7,366 nucleotides of DNA from Candidatus Hydrogenedens sp. (GCA_035378955.1 DAOSUS010000078.1:1-7366), one strand, 5' to 3'. Shown: positions 1-7,328, numbered from the stretch's first letter. The notes: generated by a model from the letters alone, not told the origin. Numbers and translations: made by a program.

Positions 1-189
1 TCGATAATCCTGATAACAGAAGAACTTGCAAAAGAGTCAAAGGAAATTATACAAGACTATAGATTAATAAGTAATGCAGTTATAACAACGATTCCAACAC
101 ATAAAGGCACACAACATTTGGGATTTAGAGAACTAAAAAGACAGATTGAATATTCAATCGGTGTGGATATGCTCGGGAAAGAGGAATAA
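1..189 (+). CDS. atpF: V/A-type ATPase subunit F, C-terminal part (gene cut by the window start)
   Basis: An open frame runs in from the left edge and stops with TAA at 187-189, giving the last 62 residues of a protein. It begins SIILITEELAKES, which resembles the beta-strand and following helix in the middle of V-type subunit F. It then has a short segment around VITTIPTHKG and ends in a helix with IEYSIGVDML, like the 'aiG' ending of this family. Subunit F is a small Rossmann-like protein of about 100 residues, so roughly 40 N-terminal residues lie outside the window. It binds subunit D to form the central rotor shaft. The position directly before subunit A, as in Thermus-type operons, supports the call strongly. 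The similarity of such a short fragment alone would be only moderate evidence. Confidence 0.8.
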   Translation, partial: SIILITEELAKESKEIIQDYRLISNAVITTIPTHKGTQHLGFRELKRQIEYSIGVDMLGKEE

Positions 190-266
190 GCCCGATGAAT
201 ATAAATAAGAAAAATGTATTGAATGTAATAATAGTGAATAAAAAAGGAACATTAGGGAAATAGAAT

Positions 267-2027
267 ATGAGCACAAACAATCAGGGTGAAGTTGTCAAAG
301 TATCCGGACCATTAGTTGTGGCTCGTGGTTTAGCCGGTGCCAGAATGTATGAAATGGTGCGAGTCGGTGAAGCCAAATTGTTCGGAGAAATTATTGAAAT
401 TCGAGGAGACGAATATTCCATTCAGGTTTATGAAGAAACCGAAGGAATAGGACCAGGTCAGCCTGTATTCAGGACAGGAGAAGCCTTAAGTGTTGAATTA
501 GGTCCTGGTTTAATTCGCTCCATTTACGACGGTGTCCAGCGACCTCTGGACAAAATTGCGGCACAGTATGGTGAATATATTGTCCGTGGAGCGGAGAGCC
601 CTTCATTAGACCGTTCTTTAATATGGAAGTTTGAACCTGTAGCGAAAGTGGGCGACCATGTCGTAGCAGGGGATATTTTAGGCACAGTGCGTGAGACAAA
701 ATTAGTTGTCCATAAAATTTTGGTGCCTAATGGAATTGAAGGAACAGTTAAAAAAATTGCTCCAGTTGAGGGCAATGTAGATACAATTATCGCAGTTGTT
801 GATACCGAAAAAGGACCGCGTGAATTAACGATGGTCCAGCGTTGGCCTGTTCGTGAACCGCGTCCCGTTGCTAAAAAACTTCCACCATTGGAGCCGTTGA
901 CTACAGGACAACGCGTTCTTGACATGTTTTTCCCAATGACAAAAGGTGGAACTGCTTGTGTACCAGGTCCGTTCGGAAGTGGTAAAACGGTTGTTCAACA
1001 CCAGTTAGCCAAATGGGCAAATGCGAGTATTGTGGTTTATGTGGGATGTGGTGAGCGTGGGAATGAAATGACCGATGTGCTTATGGAATTCCCCGAACTA
1101 AAAGACCCCGAATCTGGCGAACCCCTTATGGAACGAACCGTTCTTATTGCAAATACATCTAACATGCCTGTAGCCGCTCGTGAAGCCAGTGTATTCACAG
1201 GGATTACAATTGCAGAGTATTTCCGTGATATGGGCTACAGTGTGGCTTTGATGGCAGATTCAACAAGCCGCTGGGCAGAGGCTATGCGTGAGATGTCCGG
1301 TCGTTTGGAAGAAATGCCGGGTGAAGAAGGTTATCCCGCCTATTTAGGAACACGAATTGCCAGTTTCTATGAACGCTCAGGGAATGTTATCTGTTTAGGT
1401 TCAGATAAGAGAAACGGAACATTATCTCTTATCGGTGCGGTATCCCCTCCGGGCGGAGATTTTTCTGAACCTGTGGTGCAGGCAACCCTCCGTGTCGTTA
1501 AAGTATTCTGGGGCTTAGATGATAAGTTGGCGTTTGCCCGACATTTCCCCGCAATCAACTGGCTAACCTCGTATTCTCTCTATCAGGAAGTAGTTGATAA
1601 ATATGCCAATGAACATTACAATCCAAGATGGTCAGAAGTGCGTCGAAGGGCAATGGCTATATTGCAACGAGAAGCAGAGTTAGAAGAATTAGTGCGACTG
1701 GTGGGTATGGATGCTCTTCCAGCGGAAGACCGTTTGTTAATGCAGGCGGCAAAAATGATAAGAGAAGATTTCTTACATCAGAACGCCTTTGATGAATTGG
1801 ATACCTACACATCCATGGTAAAACAATTTCAACTTTTGAATACAATTTTACATTACTATGATGAAGTTCGTCCTGCATTACAAAAAGGTGTTCCTTTAAC
1901 CAAACTTTTGACTTTGCCTGTTCTCGAAGAAATTTCTAAAGCAAAATTAATCCATGAGGATAAATTAGCCCAATTTGATGAATTGAGAAATAAAGTTTCA
2001 GAACAAGTAAAAGCCTTAATGTCATAA
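267..2027 (+). CDS. atpA: V/A-type ATPase catalytic subunit A
   Basis: Catalytic subunit of the soluble V1/A1 head; three copies alternate with three B subunits and bind and hydrolyse or make ATP. The 586-residue length is normal for the family. In order: an N-terminal beta-barrel (about 1-75); the extra 'bulge' domain unique to A subunits (about 110-190); a nucleotide-binding domain with Walker A GPFGSGKT at 234-241 (Lys240, Thr241); the GER motif at 262-264 with the probable catalytic Glu263; a Walker B/switch region with ALMADSTSRWAEA at 327-339; PPGGDFSEP at 394-402; PAINWLTSYSLY at 428-439; then a helical C-terminal domain. All key residues are present, so it should be active. The ATG has a modest Shine-Dalgarno, AGGGA at 254-258, 8 bases upstream. 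It lies 77 bases after subunit F and 50 bases before subunit B, so it is probably co-transcribed with both. Confidence 0.97.
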   Translation: MSTNNQGEVVKVSGPLVVARGLAGARMYEMVRVGEAKLFGEIIEIRGDEYSIQVYEETEGIGPGQPVFRTGEALSVELGPGLIRSIYDGVQRPLDKIAAQYGEYIVRGAESPSLDRSLIWKFEPVAKVGDHVVAGDILGTVRETKLVVHKILVPNGIEGTVKKIAPVEGNVDTIIAVVDTEKGPRELTMVQRWPVREPRPVAKKLPPLEPLTTGQRVLDMFFPMTKGGTACVPGPFGSGKTVVQHQLAKWANASIVVYVGCGERGNEMTDVLMEFPELKDPESGEPLMERTVLIANTSNMPVAAREASVFTGITIAEYFRDMGYSVALMADSTSRWAEAMREMSGRLEEMPGEEGYPAYLGTRIASFYERSGNVICLGSDKRNGTLSLIGAVSPPGGDFSEPVVQATLRVVKVFWGLDDKLAFARHFPAINWLTSYSLYQEVVDKYANEHYNPRWSEVRRRAMAILQREAELEELVRLVGMDALPAEDRLLMQAAKMIREDFLHQNAFDELDTYTSMVKQFQLLNTILHYYDEVRPALQKGVPLTKLLTLPVLEEISKAKLIHEDKLAQFDELRNKVSEQVKALMS

Positions 2028-2077
2028 AGTTATAGATAAATGTTAAACAACATAAAAATAGAGTGAGGTGAATAACC

Positions 2078-3457
2078 GTGGTTACGAAAGAATATCGCAC
2101 AGTAAAAGAAATTATCGGTCCACTAATGTTAATCGAAGGAGTAGAAGGAATTACTTACGGTGAACTAACGGATATTCGTCTTGACGATGGGACTATGCGT
2201 CGTGGACGTGTTCTGGAAGTGCATCGGGACAAAGCAGTAGTTCAGGTATTTGAAGGTACCAGTGGACTGGCTCCCCAAGGTGTTACAGTTAAATTTTTGG
2301 GGAAAGGGGTTGAATTAGGTGTCTCATCGGATATTTTGGGTCGAGTGTTTGATGGTTTCGGAAGACCGATTGATGATGGACCTCCTATTATCCCTGAAAA
2401 ATGGTTGAATATTAACGGGAACCCCATGAACCCCTATTCCAGAGACTATCCTAACGAATTTATCCAAACAGGTATTTCAACAATAGACCTGTTAAATCCA
2501 TTAGTGCGTGGACAAAAACTCCCCTTCTTTTCAGGTTCGGGTTTACCTCACTCAAGAATGGCGGCACAAGTAGCGCGTCAGGCAAGGGTATTGAAGACGG
2601 GTGAAAAGTTTGCTGTGATATTTGCTACAATGGGTATTACCTTTGAAGAAGCAGAGTTTTTTATTAATGACTTCCGCAGAACAGGGGCTCTTGAAAGAGC
2701 CGTACTGTTTATTAATCTAGCTGATGACCCTGCTATTGAACGAATAGCAGTTCCTCGTATGGCTTTAACCGCAGCAGAATTTTTAGCATATGAAAAAGAT
2801 ATGCATGTTCTTGTTATTCTAACAGACCTTACAAATTATTGCGAGGCGTTGCGCGAAATATCTGCGGCACGGAAAGAAGTTCCGGGAAGACGCGGTTATC
2901 CGGGTTATTTGTATACAGACTTAAGTACGATTTATGAACGAGCAGGTCGTATCAAGGGTAAGAGTGGTTCAATAACCCAGCTTCCTGTATTGACCATGCC
3001 TGAAGATGATAAAACACATCCTATCCCTGACCTTACGGGATATATCACAGAAGGGCAGATAATTTTAAGTCGTTCTTTACATGCACAGGGTATTTATCCT
3101 CCGGTTGATGTTCTCCCGTCTCTATCTCGATTAAAAGATAAAGGAATTGGTGTTGGAAAGACGCGAGAAGACCATGCAAATGTAATGAATCAGTTATATG
3201 CAGCATACGCACGCGGTAAGAATGCAAAAGAATTGGCAGTGGTATTAGGTGAATCTGCCTTGAGCGATATTGACCTTTTATATGTGAAATTTGCAGATGC
3301 ATTTGAAGACCGTTTTATCCGTCAGGGTGAAGATGAAAACCGCAGTATTGAGGATAGTCTGCGGATAGGTTGGGAATTACTTGGTTTGCTCCCGAAAGCA
3401 GAGTTAAAACGCGTGAGACCTGAATTTATTGAAAAATACTATCCCGAAAATAAATAA
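2078..3457 (+). CDS. atpB: V/A-type ATPase non-catalytic subunit B
   Basis: Regulatory, nucleotide-binding partner of subunit A in the A3B3 head. At 459 residues it has the usual length. It has the F/V-ATPase fold but no Walker A: the P-loop position reads SGSGLPHSRMAAQ at 152-164, the signature of B subunits. Other landmarks are GRVFDGFGRPID at 88-99, LTDLTNYCEALREIS at 248-262, the VPGRRGYPGYLYTDLSTIYERAGR stretch at about 268-291, and PPVDVLPSLSRL at 341-352. Arg351 there is the likely arginine finger that reaches into the neighbouring A-subunit active site. The start is GTG at 2078, chosen because GAGGTG at 2065-2070 lies 7 bases upstream and the protein then begins at the conserved N-terminal strand (YRTVKEIIGPL). 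It lies 32 bases before subunit D. Confidence 0.97.
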   Translation: MVTKEYRTVKEIIGPLMLIEGVEGITYGELTDIRLDDGTMRRGRVLEVHRDKAVVQVFEGTSGLAPQGVTVKFLGKGVELGVSSDILGRVFDGFGRPIDDGPPIIPEKWLNINGNPMNPYSRDYPNEFIQTGISTIDLLNPLVRGQKLPFFSGSGLPHSRMAAQVARQARVLKTGEKFAVIFATMGITFEEAEFFINDFRRTGALERAVLFINLADDPAIERIAVPRMALTAAEFLAYEKDMHVLVILTDLTNYCEALREISAARKEVPGRRGYPGYLYTDLSTIYERAGRIKGKSGSITQLPVLTMPEDDKTHPIPDLTGYITEGQIILSRSLHAQGIYPPVDVLPSLSRLKDKGIGVGKTREDHANVMNQLYAAYARGKNAKELAVVLGESALSDIDLLYVKFADAFEDRFIRQGEDENRSIEDSLRIGWELLGLLPKAELKRVRPEFIEKYYPENK

Positions 3458-3489
3458 ACCCATATAGAATTATTATGTAAGGTTGCTAT

Positions 3490-4122
3490 ATGAGATTAGC
3501 AGTAAATCCGACAAGAATGGAGTTGCTTCGGCTACGAAAGAGATTGGTTGTAGCCCAGCGAGGTCATAAGTTGTTAAAAGATAAATTAGATGGTCTGATG
3601 AAGGATTTCGGGAGAATTACAGCAGAATATAAAAAGGCACGATTAGAAGTAGACAATGAATTGCCTCAGGTTTTGAAATTGTTTGTTTTGGCTGAAGCTA
3701 CCTCTTCCAGATTAATTGTAGAAGATGCTCTTGAATCTACAAGACAAGAGATGGATATACAAATGAAACCTCAAAGATTGATGAGTGTGCAGATTCCTAA
3801 ATTGGAGATTACTTTTGGGAAAAGCGAAGGTGGTTATTCTTTAATTCATACATCATCGGAATTGGACAAAGCTATAACAAAAATGAAAGAATTCTTGCCT
3901 AAACTATTGAAAATGGCTGAATTAGAAGAAACTGTCCGTAGATTATGTCAGGAAATAGAGAAGACGAGAAGAAGAGTTAATGCTTTAGAGCATACATTAA
4001 TCCCACGAATGAAAGAGACTATCAAATTTATTAAGAACAAATTGGACGAAATGGAACGATCAACCACCAGTCAGTTGATGAGGATAAAAGCACAGCGTTT
4101 AGCACAAGAAGCAGGTAAGTAG
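3490..4122 (+). CDS. atpD: V/A-type ATPase rotor shaft subunit D
   Basis: Central shaft subunit that turns inside the A3B3 head and couples ATP chemistry to the membrane ring; it pairs with subunit F. The 210-residue protein has the two long helices typical of the family. The N-terminal one begins with the conserved MRLAVNPTRMELLRLRKRL pattern and runs to about residue 60. The C-terminal one carries RRVNALEHTLIPRM at 161-174 and ends in a basic tail. The middle part (about 75-130) is the usual globular insertion. TAAGG at 3478-3482 is 7 bases upstream of the ATG. This is the last gene of the operon here: its stop is followed by a hairpin and then by a convergent gene, so no further ATPase subunit lies downstream within this transcript. 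Confidence 0.95.
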   Translation: MRLAVNPTRMELLRLRKRLVVAQRGHKLLKDKLDGLMKDFGRITAEYKKARLEVDNELPQVLKLFVLAEATSSRLIVEDALESTRQEMDIQMKPQRLMSVQIPKLEITFGKSEGGYSLIHTSSELDKAITKMKEFLPKLLKMAELEETVRRLCQEIEKTRRRVNALEHTLIPRMKETIKFIKNKLDEMERSTTSQLMRIKAQRLAQEAGK

Positions 4123-4144
4123 ATTTTTAATGTAGATTTTTTAT
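4119..4144 (+). repeat. imperfect 13-base tandem duplication across the subunit D stop codon
   Basis: GTAGATTTTTAAT (4119-4131) is followed directly by GTAGATTTTTTAT (4132-4144); the two copies differ at one position. The first copy contains the TAG stop of subunit D and the second runs into the left arm of the following hairpin. It looks like a small slippage or duplication event. No function is evident. Confidence 0.6.
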
Positions 4145-4177
4145 AAGGTCGGACAAGTCAAGCAAGTTCGACCTTAT
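4143..4177 (+). terminator. probable rho-independent-like terminator of the ATPase operon
   Basis: ATAAGGTCGGAC (4143-4154) can pair with GTTCGACCTTAT (4166-4177) over 12 base pairs including one G-U pair, around an 11-base loop. On the plus strand the hairpin is followed by TTACTTAT, which is T-rich but not a clean T run, so termination may be partial. It starts 20 bases after the subunit D stop. It also lies 19 bases past the end of the convergent minus-strand gene (4197-5438), but on that strand the hairpin is followed by A-rich sequence, so it fits a plus-strand terminator better. Confidence 0.6.
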
Positions 4178-4196
4178 TTACTTATCAGAAAATAAT

Positions 4197-5438
4197 TTAT
4201 TTCGCCCAATTCACTTGAATATTTTCTTGGAAATTCCGTGCTTGTTCACTAACTTGAGCGGTTTTTACATCACCGGAATGAATATACATACGATATCGGA
4301 ATGTCAAAGTTTCACCCTTTTTAATCGTATAATTTCCATTTTTTGGAAGGTTCTTATTATATTCCTTTTCGCGGAAGTAGGAGTATCCAAAGCAATTGGC
4401 ACCGAAAAGTCCATATTTACGAACATGCCAACTGGTAGGATAACGCAGGTTTGATGGATGGTCAAAAATAGCCAATCCTCGCCAACCAACATCTTTCATA
4501 TCTGCAGAGTAATCACACCATGGGGTCGGTTTCCCCCAAACTTTATCTTCACCTGTTTCACCACTTGCTATGGTTATTATCCCTTTAGATGAAATATCTG
4601 GATGCATTCTTGCAGCTACAATTCCTCCTTCTTTTGTATCCCTAAATTCAGTATCCTTTTCTTCTGCAATAAAGGATACAAAAGCATCAAAAATACGGGC
4701 TTTCTCGGGAGTATTATAAAAACGGTATTCGCGATTTTCTGTAATTAGGTAATTTCCATCTTTGTCATACCACTTATTATTGCTAACTATCCATCCATAA
4801 GCATCGTCTGAACCATAGGTTACATTTTCAACTCTTTGACTACCGGTTCCTTCTTCTTCTGTCCAGACATCTACACCATTAATGTTTCCATACGCGGACC
4901 AGAAAGATTTATGATGAGGGTGGTCCTGAGCAAATTTTGGAGTTCCTTCAGGTTTCATGGAATAATCTCTCGTAATAGTAACTTGATTTTCAGACATTAA
5001 GGGCCAGAGAAACGGTTTTTTCCATTCTTTGCCATAATGATATACCGTAAGTAATTTATCATCAATAATAACCTTTAAGGTATCAGGCTTATCTCCGGGA
5101 ATTACCTGGACATGAGGCACATATTCTTTGGGTTTATCATGAAGTTTTACCTCGTATGTATGCTCTGTATTAGGCATTGCACCTTCAGGAATACATACAA
5201 ATTCTCCATTTCGTATGGTCACAGGAAATTCTTTGCCTGTTTTTGCGTGCAGTATTGTTACTATTTTGTTTTCAGGGACAGTAGCATTGCAGGGTAAAAC
5301 AAGAATGGGATTAACCATTTTATAATCACCTGCTTTAAGTTGAATTTTCATTTGTTCCAGCGACTCAGGAAAAACAGAAGTGTTTAAGAAAAATAATAGA
5401 GTTAAAAGCAATGAGATAGAAATAACTTTGCCATTCAT
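4197..5438 (-). CDS. secreted DUF6807 (PmoA-like) family protein
   Basis: A 413-residue protein that I assign to the DUF6807 family, often labelled 'PmoA' in databases. It has a signal peptide: a short basic start, a hydrophobic stretch at about 6-19 and a polar region from about 24. There is no lipobox Cys, so it is probably periplasmic or secreted. Family-type motifs are DHPHHKSFW at 172-180, GVDVW at 188-192, EGGIVAARMHP at 270-280 and FDHPSNLRYPTSWHVR at 325-340, with conserved His, Asp and Arg residues that suggest a carbohydrate-binding or catalytic beta-sandwich. It has no visible relation to the integral membrane methane monooxygenase subunit PmoA. The ATG has a strong AAAGGAG (plus-strand 5446-5452) 7 bases upstream and its own promoter. 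It diverges from an exported TIM-barrel gene, hinting at joint carbohydrate processing. The exact reaction is not known to me. Confidence 0.85.
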   Translation of the reverse strand: MNGKVISISLLLTLLFFLNTSVFPESLEQMKIQLKAGDYKMVNPILVLPCNATVPENKIVTILHAKTGKEFPVTIRNGEFVCIPEGAMPNTEHTYEVKLHDKPKEYVPHVQVIPGDKPDTLKVIIDDKLLTVYHYGKEWKKPFLWPLMSENQVTITRDYSMKPEGTPKFAQDHPHHKSFWSAYGNINGVDVWTEEEGTGSQRVENVTYGSDDAYGWIVSNNKWYDKDGNYLITENREYRFYNTPEKARIFDAFVSFIAEEKDTEFRDTKEGGIVAARMHPDISSKGIITIASGETGEDKVWGKPTPWCDYSADMKDVGWRGLAIFDHPSNLRYPTSWHVRKYGLFGANCFGYSYFREKEYNKNLPKNGNYTIKKGETLTFRYRMYIHSGDVKTAQVSEQARNFQENIQVNWAK

Positions 5439-5483
5439 AGTAAGACTCCTTTATCTTGGGGTGATGGTAACTTATTTGGGTTT

Positions 5484-5513
5484 ATTATATAACTTTATTC
5501 AAGTATCTTTCAA
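5484..5513 (-). promoter_or_regulatory. sigma-70-type promoter for the DUF6807 gene
   Basis: Reading the minus strand, TTGAAA (plus coordinates 5508-5513) is followed after 18 bases by a perfect TATAAT (5484-5489). Transcription would begin near 5477, giving a leader of about 40 bases that contains the AAAGGAG ribosome site before the ATG at 5438. The opposite strand of this 161-base divergent intergenic region is very A+T-rich, and I could not pick a convincing matching pair for the rightward gene. Confidence 0.6.
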
Positions 5514-5599
5514 AAACTATAAAAAAAGCAGTTTTAAATTATAGATGAATTTTTAGTATTCTTATATGAAATGTCAAGAGAAAATAAAAGGAATAAATT

Positions 5600-6568
5600 A
5601 TGGAAACAAGAAGAGATTTTATAAAGACATGTGCTTTAGGTTTAGGTTTAACAGGTGTTAGCCCGATTACTTTTGGAGGTACAGAAACAGGACAAAAGAA
5701 AGAAGATAATGAAACAAAAAGGTATCAAGGGGGAATTAGTCCTTGGCCTTTGGTTTTAAATACAAGCACAATAAGGCCTGCCCCGAACTTATTAGAAAAG
5801 ATAAAGATTGCTCATGAAACGAAATGGGATGGAGTAGAACCGTGGATTAATGAGATAGAGGAATACGAGAAACAAGGAGGTAATTTAAAAGACTTAGGTA
5901 AACAAATTAAAGATTTAGGGCTTATTGTACCTAATGTAATAGGTCTGTGGGATTCTATGCCTGAGGGTGAGGAAAACTTTAAATCTTCTCTGGAAGTAAA
6001 TCGTAATAGAATGCGGATGGCTGCAGATATTGGTTCTAAACATATTGCAGCAATTCCAGCACCTGATAGAGAAAATATAGACCTGAAATGGTGTGCCCGT
6101 TGTTATAAAGAATTGCTGAAAATTGGGGAGGAAGAATATGGAATAAGGGTTGTTGTTGAGTTTGTAGGTTTCTTTAAGGGAGTTTATCGTTTTGGGCAAG
6201 CCTGTGCCATTGCTGTGGATGCAGATGACCCAAGAGCATGTATTCTTGCGGATACCTTTCACTTATTCCGTGGGGGGTCAGGTTTCTCCGGTTTAGAATT
6301 AGTTCAGGGCAAACTTATTGCCCATTTCCATTGGAATGATGTGCCGGGAGATGTTCCCCGCGAAGAACAAGGCGATGCTCATCGTATATATCCTGGAGAT
6401 GGAATTCTTCCTTTAAAAGAAGTACTAATAACATTAAAGAATATCGGTTATACGGGTTGCCTATCGTTGGAAATTTTTAATAGAGAATATTGGAAGCAGG
6501 ACTTAAAAGTGGTAGCAGAAAATGGTTTGAAAAAAATGCAGGAATGTGTTAAATCAGCAGGAGTATAG
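5600..6568 (+). CDS. Tat-exported sugar isomerase/epimerase-like TIM-barrel protein
   Basis: A 322-residue protein of the xylose-isomerase-like TIM-barrel family (AP endonuclease 2 superfamily). The N-terminus has a twin-arginine signal, TRRDFIK at 3-9 followed by a mildly hydrophobic stretch to about residue 26, so it is predicted to be exported folded. Residues placed like the metal ligands of D-tagatose 3-epimerase-type enzymes are Glu187 (VVVEFVG), Asp218, His244 (HFHWND) and Glu291 (LSLEIF). His221 and Arg262, near a PGDG motif at 265-268, resemble substrate-binding residues. It therefore looks catalytically complete. A sugar or keto-sugar substrate is likely, but the reaction (isomerisation, epimerisation or lyase) cannot be told from sequence. 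AAAAGGAA at 5586-5593 supports the ATG. It diverges from the DUF6807 gene and is followed after 3 bases by an M23 lipoprotein gene, so those two are probably co-transcribed. Confidence 0.88.
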   Translation: METRRDFIKTCALGLGLTGVSPITFGGTETGQKKEDNETKRYQGGISPWPLVLNTSTIRPAPNLLEKIKIAHETKWDGVEPWINEIEEYEKQGGNLKDLGKQIKDLGLIVPNVIGLWDSMPEGEENFKSSLEVNRNRMRMAADIGSKHIAAIPAPDRENIDLKWCARCYKELLKIGEEEYGIRVVVEFVGFFKGVYRFGQACAIAVDADDPRACILADTFHLFRGGSGFSGLELVQGKLIAHFHWNDVPGDVPREEQGDAHRIYPGDGILPLKEVLITLKNIGYTGCLSLEIFNREYWKQDLKVVAENGLKKMQECVKSAGV

Positions 6569-6571
6569 TGG

Positions 6572-7222
6572 ATGCAATTTCGATTTCTATTATTTTTAGG
6601 TATAATACTGTTTTTACCCTTTGTTTTTAGTTGTCAGCATGGTAATGTGCTGGAGAAATTAAGTACAAATACCGAGTTCAAACAGGAAGAAAGCCCGGAT
6701 TTATTATTAGAAGATATATATTCCAATGAGGAAGAGGAGGAAATAGAAATATCTTTGAATGATATGGATAACGCAGATAAAGGGGATATACCACAGGGGA
6801 TAGAATTCAATGAAAAAGTTCCTCATCTCTGGCCTATAAAAGATAATTCGGGGTATATTAGTTCCTGGTTTGGCGCTTCTCGCAGTAAAGGAGGCGGTAG
6901 CACAAGAGTACATAAAGGAATTGATATTATTGTTCCACAAGGGACCCCTGTAATAGCAACGGCGGATGGAATTGTTCGTTTAGCAGGGACAATGAATGGT
7001 TACGGTTTATTAATTGTTGTAGAACATACAGATGGAATACACAGTGCGTATGCCCATTTGAGCCAATTGATGGTTAAAGTAGGGGATGTTATAAAAGAAG
7101 GGGATATTATAGGTCTGTCTGGTGACACAGGTAGGGTAACTACTGCTCATCTACATTATGAAGTCAGAAAAGGTGAAAAAGCACTGAATCCTTTATGGTT
7201 TTTGCCGGCTATAGAAGAATAA
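6572..7222 (+). CDS. M23 (LytM-type) metallopeptidase lipoprotein
   Basis: A 216-residue probable cell-wall endopeptidase. The first 20 residues form a hydrophobic signal ending in VFSC; Cys21 is the likely lipid-modified residue, although Phe at the -2 position of the lipobox is unusual. An acidic low-complexity linker (about 39-72, including a run of five Glu) leads to an M23 domain at about 85-210. The domain has the full zinc set: HKGID with His114 and Asp118, and HLH with His195 as third ligand. His162 (YAHLSQ) and His193 are the expected catalytic histidines. All are present, so it should be an active peptidase rather than a degenerate EnvC/NlpD-type activator. AGGAG at 6559-6563, 8 bases upstream, overlaps the end of the previous gene and supports this ATG. 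The gap to that gene is 3 bases, so the two are probably co-transcribed although their functions seem unrelated. Confidence 0.9.
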   Translation: MQFRFLLFLGIILFLPFVFSCQHGNVLEKLSTNTEFKQEESPDLLLEDIYSNEEEEEIEISLNDMDNADKGDIPQGIEFNEKVPHLWPIKDNSGYISSWFGASRSKGGGSTRVHKGIDIIVPQGTPVIATADGIVRLAGTMNGYGLLIVVEHTDGIHSAYAHLSQLMVKVGDVIKEGDIIGLSGDTGRVTTAHLHYEVRKGEKALNPLWFLPAIEE

Positions 7223-7292
7223 ATTTTTTAATAGAAGTAAATGCTTTTATTTATCCAATCAATTTCATTTTAGGGGGTATTGATTTAAAATG

Positions 7293-7298
7293 TATAAT
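7293..7298 (+). promoter_or_regulatory. possible -10 element upstream of the gene at the right edge
   Basis: A perfect TATAAT lies in the 122-base gap after the M23 gene. The -35 position, about 17-18 bases upstream, reads TTTAGG (7269-7274), a weak match. Transcription from it would start near 7305, giving a leader of about 40 bases that contains the strong AAGGAGG at 7329. In such A+T-rich sequence a lone TATAAT may be chance. Confidence 0.35.
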
Positions 7299-7328
7299 AT
7301 AGTAAAGTTAAAAGTTGTTTGACTTTAT

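Noticed and set aside
190..266. Possible promoter in the 77-base gap between subunits F and A
   Set aside because: TAATAAT-like strings occur, but no -35 element at the right distance; in such A+T-rich sequence this is expected by chance and co-transcription is more likely.
524..925. Open frame of 133 codons on the minus strand inside the subunit A gene
   Set aside because: It lies wholly antisense to a highly conserved gene, has no recognisable domain, and is best explained as a by-product of subunit A codon usage.
2225..2540. Loss of the Walker A motif in subunit B as a sign of gene decay
   Set aside because: SGSGLPHSRMAAQ in place of a P-loop is the normal state of non-catalytic B subunits, and the frame is intact.
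4215..4454. Plus-strand open frame opposite the DUF6807 C-terminus
   Set aside because: It is the shadow of the strongly supported minus-strand gene, with no sign of a real protein.
5514..5599. Rightward promoter for the TIM-barrel gene (TATAAA at 5518, TTATAG at 5539, TATATG at 5563)
   Set aside because: Several -10-like strings exist but none has a convincing -35 partner, so I could not choose one.
5915..6262. Open frame of 115 codons on the minus strand inside the TIM-barrel gene
   Set aside because: It is antisense to a gene with clear catalytic motifs; its translation is Cys/His/Asn-rich and resembles no family I know.
7215..7260. Terminator after the M23 lipoprotein gene
   Set aside because: Only weak A/T pairings with mismatches can be formed; no GC-containing stem followed by a T run.
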